This document shows positions 1 to 7,427 of a DNA stretch of 64,000 nt, in pieces (the first letter of the stretch is position 1; every line of letters starts with the position of its first letter). Location: the NCBI GenBank assembly GCA_964575425.1, contig CAZNRD010000002.1, positions 1 through 64,000 on the forward strand, given 5' to 3'. Made by a program: the position numbers and the translations under genes. The DNA is from DATEAV01 sp964575425. Its GTDB lineage: Bacteria; Chloroflexota; Anaerolineae; Anaerolineales; E44-bin32. The notes under the pieces were generated by a model, which did no database searches, was not told the origin of the DNA, and saw nothing but the letters and a program-made list of their open reading frames with translations.

Positions 1-450
1 GTCGTCCCCGGAGGATCCGGCGCGACGCTACCCCTGGCTCTGTACTTCATCCGCTCCAAGGCCCCACGCCTGCGCCGCGTCGGCTGGCTGGCCATCTGGC
101 CGGGCATCTTCAACATCAACGAACCGGTCACCTTCGGTGCCCCGGTCATCTTCAACCCGGTGCTGGCCATCCCCTTCATCGTCATCACCTTCCTCAACGC
201 CTCGGTGGCGTACCTGGCGCACGTGGTGCACCTGGTGACGCCAACCTACATCCCGGCCCCGTGGACGCTGCCCTCCCCCTTGCTGATGTTTATCGCCACA
301 GGCTTTGACTGGCGGGCCTCGGTCCTGGCGGTGATCACCGAGTTCATCATCCCAGGCATCATCTGGTGGCCTGCCTTTAAGGCCTGGGAACGCCAGGTGC
401 TGGAGAAGGAGGTCGTGCCGGCGGGAGCTCCTGCCCCGGCGCCGGCCTAG
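1..450 (+). CDS. PTS lactose/cellobiose-family EIIC permease, C-terminal part (cut by window edge)
   Basis: The reading frame is open from base 1, so the gene starts outside the window. The visible 149 residues contain the family signature GIFNINEPVTFGAPVIFNP near residues 34-52. This lies by the substrate-binding site of membrane EIIC proteins of the Lac/CelB family. Hydrophobic stretches follow (LAIPFIVITFLNASVAYLAHV and a second near the end), and the tail ends in an Ala-Pro-rich cytoplasmic segment. EIIC moves the sugar across the membrane while EIIB phosphorylates it. EIIB (1961) and EIIA (4553) lie downstream in the same operon, so the three subunits are separate proteins. Substrate class is inferred as a beta-linked disaccharide or amino-disaccharide. 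Confidence 0.93.
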   Translation, partial: VVPGGSGATLPLALYFIRSKAPRLRRVGWLAIWPGIFNINEPVTFGAPVIFNPVLAIPFIVITFLNASVAYLAHVVHLVTPTYIPAPWTLPSPLLMFIATGFDWRASVLAVITEFIIPGIIWWPAFKAWERQVLEKEVVPAGAPAPAPA

Positions 451-517
451 CCTGTTCGCATTGCCTCTTGCAGGGGGAGGCCTCCAGTGCCTCCCCCTGC
501 CGAATCGGGAGAAGGCG

Positions 518-1897
518 ATGAAGCTCACGTTCATCGGCGCCGGAGGGGCACGCACGCCCCTCGTCATGCAGAGCATCCTCGACCGCCAGGATCGCCTGCC
601 GCTGCGCGAGGTCTGCATGATGGATGTCGACGGCGACCGCCTCGACCTGATGCGCATGGCGTGCCAGGCGCGCCTCGAACAGGTCAGCCCCTCGTTTCAG
701 ATCACCTGGACGACGGACCGCGAGCAGGCCATCGAGGGAGCAGACTACATCGTGATGACCTTCCGCGTTGGTGGGATGCGCTCGCGAGTGATCGACGAGC
801 AGGTGCCCCTGAAGTACGGCGTACTGGGTCAGGAGACGACGGGGCCCGGCGGTTTCGCCATGGCCCTGCGCACCATCCCCGTGCTGCTGGAGTACGTGGA
901 AGACATACGCCGCCTGGCGCCGCGAGCCTGGCTGCTCAACTTTGCCAATCCGTCGGGCATGCTCACGGAGGCCGTCACGCGCGTGGTTGGCTACGAGCGG
1001 GCCGTTGGCATCTGCGACGATCCATCGACCATGGTGCGCGTCACAGCCGCCTTCGCAGGCGTCGATCCAACGGAAATCTTTCCCGAGTATTTCGGCCTCA
1101 ATCACCTCGGCTGGCTGCGCGCCGTCTACCTGGACGGGCGCGACCTCATCCCCGAGATGCTGCAGGCCTTGCACCAGGCAGGCGGTCGCATCCCGGGCAT
1201 TCCGTTCGACCTGGACTTCATCGAGGCCCTGGGGCTTGTCCCCAGCGAGTACCTCTTCTTCTACTACTACATGCGGCAGTCGGTGGAGAACCTGCTGCAG
1301 GCGGGCGAAAGCCGGGCCCAGCAAATCCTACCCTTCAACGAGGAACTCTACGACAGCCTGCGGCAGATCCGGCAGGAGGGCGCCGACCCCGCCCGAATCG
1401 ACCAGGCCTACACCCGCTACCTGACCCAGCGCCACGAGACCTACATGACGCTCGAGACAGGGGACAAGGCCTCCAAGATTGCCCCGGCTGAGGTTGTCAG
1501 CGAACTCTCGATGGCGGCGGAAGGCTACTCGGGCGTCGCTCTCGACCTGATCGACGGCCTCCGAGACGGCGTGGGCAGACTGCTGATCCTCAACGTGCCC
1601 AATCGCGGCGCCATCCCGGGCATGGCCGATGACGACGTCGTCGAGGTGAGTTGCATGGCCTGCAGCGGCATGGTCCGACCTTTTGCCATTGGCCCAATAC
1701 CGGACCATGCGCTCGGCTGGATGAAGCGCGTCAAGGCCTACGAACGGGTGACGATCGAGGCTGCCGTCGAGCGTTCGTACGCGCTGGCGCTCAAGGCCCT
1801 GACGCTCAATCCGTTCGTCCCTTCGTTTGAGACGGCAAGAGCCATCCTGGAGGACTATCGCTCACAGCATGGCGATTACTTCCCAGCCCTGACCTAG
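518..1897 (+). CDS. GH4 family glycosidase, 6-phospho-beta-glucosidase type (first of three)
   Basis: The product has 459 residues, the usual GH4 length. GH4 enzymes hydrolyse 6-phospho-sugars by an NAD-dependent oxidation/elimination mechanism that also needs a divalent metal. The N-terminal Rossmann loop is FIGAGGARTP (residues 5-14). The GQETTGPGG segment, the NPSG motif, the metal-ligand Cys166 (VGICDDP) and His196 (GLNHLGW) are all present. The ATG at 518 follows a GGGAGAAGG ribosome site; an upstream in-frame start at 461 lacks one. It sits between EIIC and EIIB, which fits cleavage of the phospho-disaccharide delivered by the PTS. The exact sugar and anomer cannot be read from sequence. 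Confidence 0.93.
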   Translation: MKLTFIGAGGARTPLVMQSILDRQDRLPLREVCMMDVDGDRLDLMRMACQARLEQVSPSFQITWTTDREQAIEGADYIVMTFRVGGMRSRVIDEQVPLKYGVLGQETTGPGGFAMALRTIPVLLEYVEDIRRLAPRAWLLNFANPSGMLTEAVTRVVGYERAVGICDDPSTMVRVTAAFAGVDPTEIFPEYFGLNHLGWLRAVYLDGRDLIPEMLQALHQAGGRIPGIPFDLDFIEALGLVPSEYLFFYYYMRQSVENLLQAGESRAQQILPFNEELYDSLRQIRQEGADPARIDQAYTRYLTQRHETYMTLETGDKASKIAPAEVVSELSMAAEGYSGVALDLIDGLRDGVGRLLILNVPNRGAIPGMADDDVVEVSCMACSGMVRPFAIGPIPDHALGWMKRVKAYERVTIEAAVERSYALALKALTLNPFVPSFETARAILEDYRSQHGDYFPALT

Positions 1898-1960
1898 GCT
1901 GGTATAACTCCGGTGCGAACGCCGAGAGGGGCGAGCCACCGGTCTGCGCAGGAGATACAG

Positions 1961-2308
1961 ATGGCGGAAAGCAAACCGATCAAGGTGCTGATCGTATGCG
2001 CCATGGGCATGTCCTCCAGCCTGCTGGAGAGCAAGACCATCGAAGCCGGCAAGGCCCAGGGAGTGGAGGTGCAGATGAACGCCATCACCACTCCCGATGT
2101 CGCCCGCTGGGACTTCGCCACCAACTGGGTGGACATCGTGCTGGTGGCACCGCAGGTTCGCTACAAGCGCAAGAGCATCGCTGAGGCCGCCAACCCGCAC
2201 GGCATCATCGTCCAGGACATCGACCCGGTCACCTTCGGCATGGTCGACGGGGAGAAGCTCTTCCAGCAAATCGTGGACGCCGTTCGGGCTCGCGATGCGG
2301 CCAAGTAA
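1961..2308 (+). CDS. celA: PTS lactose/cellobiose-family EIIB component
   Basis: A 115-residue cytoplasmic phosphocarrier of the usual EIIB-cellobiose length. The phosphorylated cysteine is Cys13 in VLIVCAMGMSSSLL, which is the family P-loop (C-A-x-G-M-S-S). The later segment DIVLVAPQVRYK is also typical. EIIB takes phosphate from EIIA (4553) and passes it to sugar bound by EIIC (1-450). ATG 1961 follows GGAGA with 5 bases spacing. The gene symbol is by family resemblance only. Confidence 0.93.
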   Translation: MAESKPIKVLIVCAMGMSSSLLESKTIEAGKAQGVEVQMNAITTPDVARWDFATNWVDIVLVAPQVRYKRKSIAEAANPHGIIVQDIDPVTFGMVDGEKLFQQIVDAVRARDAAK

Positions 2309-2377
2309 CCCTGTGGGCGCGATTGTCTTTGGGACGTCGGGGATGGTGCGGGCTGGTCCTCCTGGAGGCTTCGAACC

Positions 2378-3229
2378 TTGTTGGCCCGCGGCCTGCTGAT
2401 CGCCCTCGCCGGCTTCCTCTTCATCTTCATCCCCGGCCTGCCGATGCGGCTGCTGGCACGGCCCGGCCAGGCAGCGCCGCGCCCGCTGCTGTACTGGGGG
2501 ATGCTCATCTGGGTGGTGACGCTTTTGGTGGGCCTGTTCTTCCAGAGTCTGCTGCGGCAGGCGTTCCGGCCGGGGGGCAGCGGCCAGCCGCTGAGTGGAC
2601 ACCCCGCCGACTTGATCCTGACGCTGATCGGGGCACTGTTGCAAGCCTTCTTCCTCGAGATGGGGACCTATTGGATGCTGAGGCGCAGGCGTGCGCAAGC
2701 TTCGGAGGTGGTGACGGCGGGGCTGACCCTGGGATACGGCGTGGGCCTGATCTGCCAGGTCTTCACCGGCCTGGCGCTGGTTGGCGCGGGTTTCCGCCTG
2801 GCGTTTGGCGACACGAGCGAGGCCACGCTGGCAACCCTGGCGGCCTCGCCGATGCTCGATCTTCTCCTGGGACTGGCCGCCATGGTACTTTTCCGCCTCG
2901 CGCTGCTCGTGGTCCGCGGGGTGTTGGGAGTGCTGGTGGGGGAGGCGGCCGCCGGCCGGAGGCGCCTCTTGTGGTTGGCGATAGCGCTCGACGCTGCGTT
3001 CGCCTGGGTCATCCTGGTGTTGCAGGTAGCGATGGGAGGTGAGAGGCCTGGTCAGATCCTGGCAGGGCAGGTGGGCGCGGTCACGGCTGCGGTGTCGGCG
3101 GTCTACTACCTGATCGTGTTCGCGATTGCGTACCGATGGCTCAAGGTCAGGCTGCTCGCCGCCTCGCCCGTGGAGGCCCGAGCGGCTGGCGGAAACGGGC
3201 GCGCGCGGGCGGCTGCGCGCAAGGGGTGA
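2378..3229 (+). CDS. Polytopic membrane protein, possibly a distant YhfC-like protein
   Basis: A 283-residue protein with about seven hydrophobic helices (roughly residues 3-20, 34-53, 74-95, 108-135, 148-178, 188-210 and 220-240). I do not recognise it with certainty. Layout and length recall the YhfC family of putative glutamic intramembrane proteases. A FFLEMGTYWML segment and a later GLTLGYGVG segment lie where that family has its conserved Glu and Gly-His motifs, but the His is absent, so protease activity is doubtful. The start is TTG 2378 after GGAGG (2364-2368), 9 bases away. It lies inside the PTS/GH4 operon, so a transport-related or envelope role is possible. Confidence 0.7.
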   Translation: MLARGLLIALAGFLFIFIPGLPMRLLARPGQAAPRPLLYWGMLIWVVTLLVGLFFQSLLRQAFRPGGSGQPLSGHPADLILTLIGALLQAFFLEMGTYWMLRRRRAQASEVVTAGLTLGYGVGLICQVFTGLALVGAGFRLAFGDTSEATLATLAASPMLDLLLGLAAMVLFRLALLVVRGVLGVLVGEAAAGRRRLLWLAIALDAAFAWVILVLQVAMGGERPGQILAGQVGAVTAAVSAVYYLIVFAIAYRWLKVRLLAASPVEARAAGGNGRARAAARKG

Positions 3230-3233
3230 GCGG

Positions 3234-3896
3234 ATGGGAGAGGCTCCATTGGTGATCTACCACGCGGGCCGGGATGGCCGTCCGATGGTGTTCGTGCCCG
3301 CGGGCGAGTTTTACTTTGGCCCGGACCGACTGAAGTTGACTCTGCCGGACTTCTACATCGACCGCTTCCCGGTGACCAACACCGAGTATAAGAAGTTCGT
3401 CGAAGCCGCGGGTGCTCCGGAGCCGACTCACTGGCGGCGCGGCACCTGGCCGGAGGGCAAGGCCGACCATCCCGTCGTCAATGTCACCTGGGAGCAGGCT
3501 GCCGCCTACGCCGAGTGGGTGGGAAAGCGCCTGCCCACGGAGGAGGAGTGGGAGAAGGCGTCCCGCGGCACCGACGGGCGCGAGTGGCCGTGGGGGAGCA
3601 CCTTTGACCCCTCGCGCTGCAACACCAACGAATCCGGCATCTGGGACACTACCCCGGTGGGCAGGTACTCGCCGGCCGGCGACAGCCCGTACGGGGCGGC
3701 GGACATGGCGGGCAACGTGTGGGAATGGATCGGCGGCAAGCCCTCTCCTTTGCGAATGCCCCTGCGCGGCGGCGACTGGCTAGACACCATGGAGGAGGCG
3801 CGCACGCACTCCCGACGCATGCATACGCCCAAGCGCAAGAACGACTTCATCGGCTTCCGCTGCGCAGCCGACCAGGCCGCGCCGGCTGCCCGGTGA
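3234..3896 (+). CDS. FGE/SUMF1-fold protein without the catalytic cysteines
   Basis: A 220-residue protein with the formylglycine-generating-enzyme (SUMF1) fold. The landmarks are VFVPAGEFYFG near the start, FYIDRFPVTNTEYKKFV, HPVVNVTWEQAAAYAEW, RLPTEEEWEKASRG, WPWG and DMAGNVWEW, ending with RGGDW and IGFRCA. True sulfatase-activating FGE has a pair of cysteines in the C-terminal GGSW...C....C region. That stretch here (GGDWLDTMEEARTHSRRMH) has none, so sulfatase maturation is unlikely. Members lacking the pair act in other reactions or as carbohydrate-associated proteins. ATG 3234 starts 4 bases after the previous stop, with AAGGGG just upstream. Confidence 0.85.
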   Translation: MGEAPLVIYHAGRDGRPMVFVPAGEFYFGPDRLKLTLPDFYIDRFPVTNTEYKKFVEAAGAPEPTHWRRGTWPEGKADHPVVNVTWEQAAAYAEWVGKRLPTEEEWEKASRGTDGREWPWGSTFDPSRCNTNESGIWDTTPVGRYSPAGDSPYGAADMAGNVWEWIGGKPSPLRMPLRGGDWLDTMEEARTHSRRMHTPKRKNDFIGFRCAADQAAPAAR

Positions 3897-3917
3897 CGAG
3901 CGAGCCACCGCTGGACA

Positions 3918-4556
3918 ATGCCTGAGTCACTGCGTTGGGTCCTGGTCCGCCACGGCGAGACCGAATGGATTGAGCGGGGGTTGCTCCACGGGAGACTGGA
4001 CAGCCCCTTGAGCGTCACAGGGCGGAAACATGCCCAGCAGACGGCAGAGCGCCTGAGAGGGGAATGCTTCGATGCCCTGTACACCAGCCCGCTGGGCCGC
4101 GCCGTGGAGACGGCGGAGATTCTGGGGCGGGCAGTGGGAGTGGAACCGCAGGCGCTGGCGGAGCTGCGGGAAGTGGACTTCGGGCTACTGGAGGGGCGCC
4201 CGCGCTGGCTGCTCGACTCCGACGGGGTAGGCGGCCGTCTGCTCAGGCCACTGGCCCGTGTTGCCTTTGTCCTCACGGGCGAGCCGCCCCAGCGCGTGGC
4301 ACAGCGCGTGAGCGCCGCCGTTGACCTGCTCGTCGCGCGCCATCCAACGGGGCACCTTCTCCTGGTGACCCACTGGGGCGTTCTCAGTCAACTGGCTGCG
4401 CTGCTGCTCGACCGAGACCCGCGCGCTTGGCGCCGCTACGGCCCGTGGGAGGCCTGCGGGCTTTCGGAGATCGTCGGCGTACGGGCTCCCGCGCTGACCT
4501 GGCGTGCCGTTCGCCTGAACGACACCTCCCACCTGGATGGAAAGGGGCCGCCGTGA
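3918..4556 (+). CDS. Histidine phosphatase family protein (phosphoglycerate mutase-like)
   Basis: A 212-residue branch-1 histidine phosphatase. The catalytic motif LVRHGETEW is at residues 9-17, LSVTGRKHAQQTAERL follows, and YTSPLGRAVETAEIL supplies the second arginine. EVDFGLLEG gives the acid region and LLLVTHWG the second catalytic His. The family covers mutases and phosphatases acting on small phosphorylated metabolites. In this operon it may remove phosphate from sugar phosphates released by the GH4 enzymes, but that is inference. Its TGA overlaps the GTG of the EIIA gene (GTGA), so the two are translationally coupled. Confidence 0.9.
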   Translation: MPESLRWVLVRHGETEWIERGLLHGRLDSPLSVTGRKHAQQTAERLRGECFDALYTSPLGRAVETAEILGRAVGVEPQALAELREVDFGLLEGRPRWLLDSDGVGGRLLRPLARVAFVLTGEPPQRVAQRVSAAVDLLVARHPTGHLLLVTHWGVLSQLAALLLDRDPRAWRRYGPWEACGLSEIVGVRAPALTWRAVRLNDTSHLDGKGPP

Positions 4557-4918
4557 CGATTGACCCTGAGATGGAGCAAACCCTCTTCAACCTGATCCTG
4601 CACGCGGGCAACGCGCGCTCGAAAGCCAAGGAGGCGGCCGAATTCGCCGACCAGGGCGATTGGGATCAAGCCAGGGCCTGCATGGACGAAGCGAACGCCG
4701 AGCAGCTCCAGGCCCACAAGCTCAATGTGAGCATCATCCGCCGCGAGGCCGCGGGCGAATCTGTCCCGTTCTCCGTACTGCTGGTGCATGCGATGGACCT
4801 GCTGCTCCTGGCCTGGAGCGAGCTCGACTACACCGAGCAGTACATTCGCACCTCCAGGCGCCTGCGCGCTCTGGAGGATGAGGTGGCCGAATGGCGAAAG
4901 CAAGCATCGACAAGCTGA
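4553..4918 (+). CDS. PTS lactose/cellobiose-family EIIA component
   Basis: A 121-residue all-helical EIIA of the Lac/Cel family. It accepts phosphate from HPr and passes it to EIIB. The phosphoryl-accepting residue is His79 in FSVLLVHAMDLLL, and Asp82 matches the metal-binding aspartate of the trimer core. The family usually has a second His (HAQDHLM) where this protein has Leu. Start GTG 4553 overlaps the preceding stop by 4 bases and follows GGAAAGGGG. The 3' end overlaps the next GH4 gene by 28 bases. No EI or HPr gene is in the window. Confidence 0.9.
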   Translation: MTIDPEMEQTLFNLILHAGNARSKAKEAAEFADQGDWDQARACMDEANAEQLQAHKLNVSIIRREAAGESVPFSVLLVHAMDLLLLAWSELDYTEQYIRTSRRLRALEDEVAEWRKQASTS

Positions 4919-6186
4919 CCTACATCGGCGGCGGCAGCACCTACACACCCGAGTTCGTCGATGGCTTCATCCAGCACGAGGAGGAAGTCGAGCTCAAAGA
5001 GATCGCCCTGTTCGACATCCACGAGGAGCGGTTGAAGGTCGTGGGCGGCATGGTGCAGCGCATGTTGCAGCACGCCGAGCTCGACACGAAGGTCACGCTC
5101 ACCCTCCGGCGCGCCGAGGCCCTTGAAGGCGCACAGTTGATCGTTTCGGCCATCCGCGTCGGCGGGATGGAGGCCCGCATCCAGGACGAGAAGATTCCGC
5201 TCAAGTACGGGGTTCTCGGCCAGGAGACTACCGGGCCGGGCGGCACGCTCAAGGCATGGCGCACAATCCCCGTCGCGCTCGACATTGCCAGAGATGTGGC
5301 CAGGTATGCCCCCGGCTCGTGGTACCTGAACTTCACCAACCCCTCCGGCATCATCACCGAAGCACTTCTGAAGCACACCGACCTGAAGGTGGTCGGCCTG
5401 TGCAACGTCCCCATCAACATGCAGATGGGGATGGCGCTGCTCCTGGGCGTCGAACCGCAGGACGTGTTCCTGGAATGGCTGGGGCTGAACCATGTCAACT
5501 GGATCCGGCGCGTCTACGCGCGCGGCGAGGACGCCACGCCACGCCTGATGGCAATGCTCGACGACCTGGCGCAGCATCCCGAATTCCCCCGCTTCGACCC
5601 GGAGATGGTGCGGGCGCTCGGAGTCCTTCCCACCTACTACCTGCAGTACTACTACGACCACCCGCGCAAGCTGGCCGAGGCCAGAGCCGCGCCCCGAACG
5701 CGCGGCGAGGTTGTGCGGGAAGTGGAGGAGGAGCTGCTGGCCAAGTACGCGGACCCGAACCAGGTGGTCAAACCGCTAGAACTGAGCCAGCGCGGCGGTG
5801 CCCTTTACTCCGAGGCTGCTCTGCGCGTCATCCTGTCGCTGCTGTTTGATCGTCGCGACGTTCAGATCCTGGTAACTCGCAATGGCAGCAGCCTGCCGGA
5901 CCTGCCGCCCGATTCGGCCGTCGAGGTGCCGTGTGTGGTCGGAGCACACGGAGTGACGCCGCTCAGCATGGGGCCGCTGCCGGAGACCATCCGCGCCCTC
6001 TGCCAGCAGGCAAAGGCCTGGGAGAGCTGGACGGTGCGGGCGGGAGTGAGCGGGGACCGTCGCGAGGCGCTGGTGGCCATGCTGACCAACCCGCTCGTCC
6101 CCTCCTTCGAGGTGGCCAAAGGTCTGGTGGACGAAATGCTCGAGGCCAGTCGGGCCTACTTGCCTCAATTCTTCCCGACGGCGTGA
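4891..6186 (+). CDS. GH4 family glycosidase, 6-phospho-beta-glucosidase type (second of three)
   Basis: A 431-residue GH4 enzyme. The NAD-binding loop YIGGGSTYTPEFV is at residues 11-23. RIQDEKIPLKYGVLGQETTG and FTNPSG follow. Cys171 (VGLCNVP) and His201 (GLNHVNW) are the metal ligands, and the spacing is that of characterised 6-phospho-beta-glucosidases. It has clearly diverged from the copy at 518, so the three GH4 genes are not recent duplicates. ATG 4891 lies inside the 3' end of the EIIA gene with GGAGGATGAGG just upstream, so translation is probably coupled to EIIA. Confidence 0.93.
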   Translation: MAKASIDKLTYIGGGSTYTPEFVDGFIQHEEEVELKEIALFDIHEERLKVVGGMVQRMLQHAELDTKVTLTLRRAEALEGAQLIVSAIRVGGMEARIQDEKIPLKYGVLGQETTGPGGTLKAWRTIPVALDIARDVARYAPGSWYLNFTNPSGIITEALLKHTDLKVVGLCNVPINMQMGMALLLGVEPQDVFLEWLGLNHVNWIRRVYARGEDATPRLMAMLDDLAQHPEFPRFDPEMVRALGVLPTYYLQYYYDHPRKLAEARAAPRTRGEVVREVEEELLAKYADPNQVVKPLELSQRGGALYSEAALRVILSLLFDRRDVQILVTRNGSSLPDLPPDSAVEVPCVVGAHGVTPLSMGPLPETIRALCQQAKAWESWTVRAGVSGDRREALVAMLTNPLVPSFEVAKGLVDEMLEASRAYLPQFFPTA

Positions 6187-6219
6187 AGCCGTCGGACAAG
6201 CCATCTCTGTGGAGGCTCC

Positions 6220-7422
6220 ATGACCAAGATCGACCTCTCTCGCCCGCTCCCCATCCCCGATTCGATGCAGGGCCTGGTTTCGCTGGCAACCGAGGCGCAC
6301 GAGGTCACCATCGGTGAAGGACATCTGGAGCGGCAGTACCTGGAGATCGCCGACGAGGTGCGCGCAACCGTCGAGGCCGTGCTGCCCACTGGCCGCTACA
6401 CGCTCGGGCCCAACGTGGAGGCCTTTGAGGAGGAGTTCGCTGCCTACTGCGACAGCCGCTTCAGCATCGGCATCTCCAGCGGGACAGAGGCCCTCCACTT
6501 GGCGCTGGAGGCGCTGGGGGTCGGGCCGGGAGACGAAGTCATCACCGTCAGCAACACCTACGTGGCGACCGCCTTCGCCGTCTCCTACACCGGAGCCACC
6601 CCGGTCTTTGTCGACGTCGATCCACGCACCTTCAACATGACCGCCGAGCTCGTCGCCGAAAAGATCACCCCCCGCACCCACGGCCTGATCCCGGTCCACC
6701 TTTACGGGCATCCGGTCGACATGGACCCGATCCTGGAGCTGGCGCGCCGACACGGGCTGTGGGTGCTGGAGGATGCCTCGCACGCGCACGGGGCCAGCTA
6801 CAAGGGGCGCAAGACGGGTTCGCTGGGGGACATCGCCGCGTTTTCGTTCTACCCGGGCAAGAACCTCGGCGCCTACGGCGACGGCGGGGCGATCACCACC
6901 AGCGACCCGGACCTGGATCAGAAGGTGCGGGTGCTGCGCTACGTCGGTCAGCGGGTGAAATTCGTCCACGAAGTGGTCGGCTTCCAGGAGCGCCTGGATG
7001 AGATCCAGGCTGCCATCCTGCGCGTGAAACTCAAGCGGCTGGATGAATGGAACCAAAGACGGCGTCACTGGGCGGCCATCTACGACGAGATGCTCGCCGA
7101 CACGCCCCTGCAGCTGCCATTCGTCGACCGAGACGTCGATCACGTTTACTACTCCTATGCCACCCTTGCCCCCAGGGAAGAGGAGCGCAACGAACTCCTT
7201 GGCTACCTGCTGGAGCGCGGCATCGGTGCCTTCGCCATGTATCCGGCGCTGGTGCCGCTGCAGGCGGCCTACGCCCACCTGGGGTACAGCGAGAAGGACT
7301 TTCCGGTCAGCGCGGGCTGCGCCCGCCGGGTCCTCAACCTGCCAATGTTCGAGACGCTGCGCTGGGACGAGGTGCGCCGCGTGGCCGAGGCCATTCTATC
7401 GTTCTATGATCGGGCCAGGTGA
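6220..7422 (+). CDS. DegT/DnrJ/EryC1/StrS-family PLP aminotransferase
   Basis: A 400-residue fold-type I aminotransferase of the sugar-aminotransferase family. GISSGTEALHLAL (residues 84-96) is the phosphate-binding start, VLEDASHAHGA holds the PLP-contacting Asp, and Lys214 in SFYPGKNLGAYGDGG forms the Schiff base. These enzymes usually put an amino group on a keto-sugar nucleotide, and some members act as dehydratases. Its place between two GH4 genes is uncommon and suggests amino-sugar chemistry linked to the imported substrate, which is inference. ATG 6220 follows GGAGG. The stop overlaps the region of the next start. Confidence 0.92.
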   Translation: MTKIDLSRPLPIPDSMQGLVSLATEAHEVTIGEGHLERQYLEIADEVRATVEAVLPTGRYTLGPNVEAFEEEFAAYCDSRFSIGISSGTEALHLALEALGVGPGDEVITVSNTYVATAFAVSYTGATPVFVDVDPRTFNMTAELVAEKITPRTHGLIPVHLYGHPVDMDPILELARRHGLWVLEDASHAHGASYKGRKTGSLGDIAAFSFYPGKNLGAYGDGGAITTSDPDLDQKVRVLRYVGQRVKFVHEVVGFQERLDEIQAAILRVKLKRLDEWNQRRRHWAAIYDEMLADTPLQLPFVDRDVDHVYYSYATLAPREEERNELLGYLLERGIGAFAMYPALVPLQAAYAHLGYSEKDFPVSAGCARRVLNLPMFETLRWDEVRRVAEAILSFYDRAR

Positions 7423-7427
7423 ACACG

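Noticed and set aside
377..1324. Long antisense frame opposite the first GH4 gene (and similar ones at 5776-7278 and 55886-57334)
   Set aside because: Low-complexity His-, Arg-, Gly- and Val-rich translations without motifs, fully covered by well-supported genes on the other strand.
3234..3896. Calling the SUMF1-fold protein a sulfatase-modifying enzyme
   Set aside because: The catalytic cysteine pair is absent and no sulfatase gene is present.
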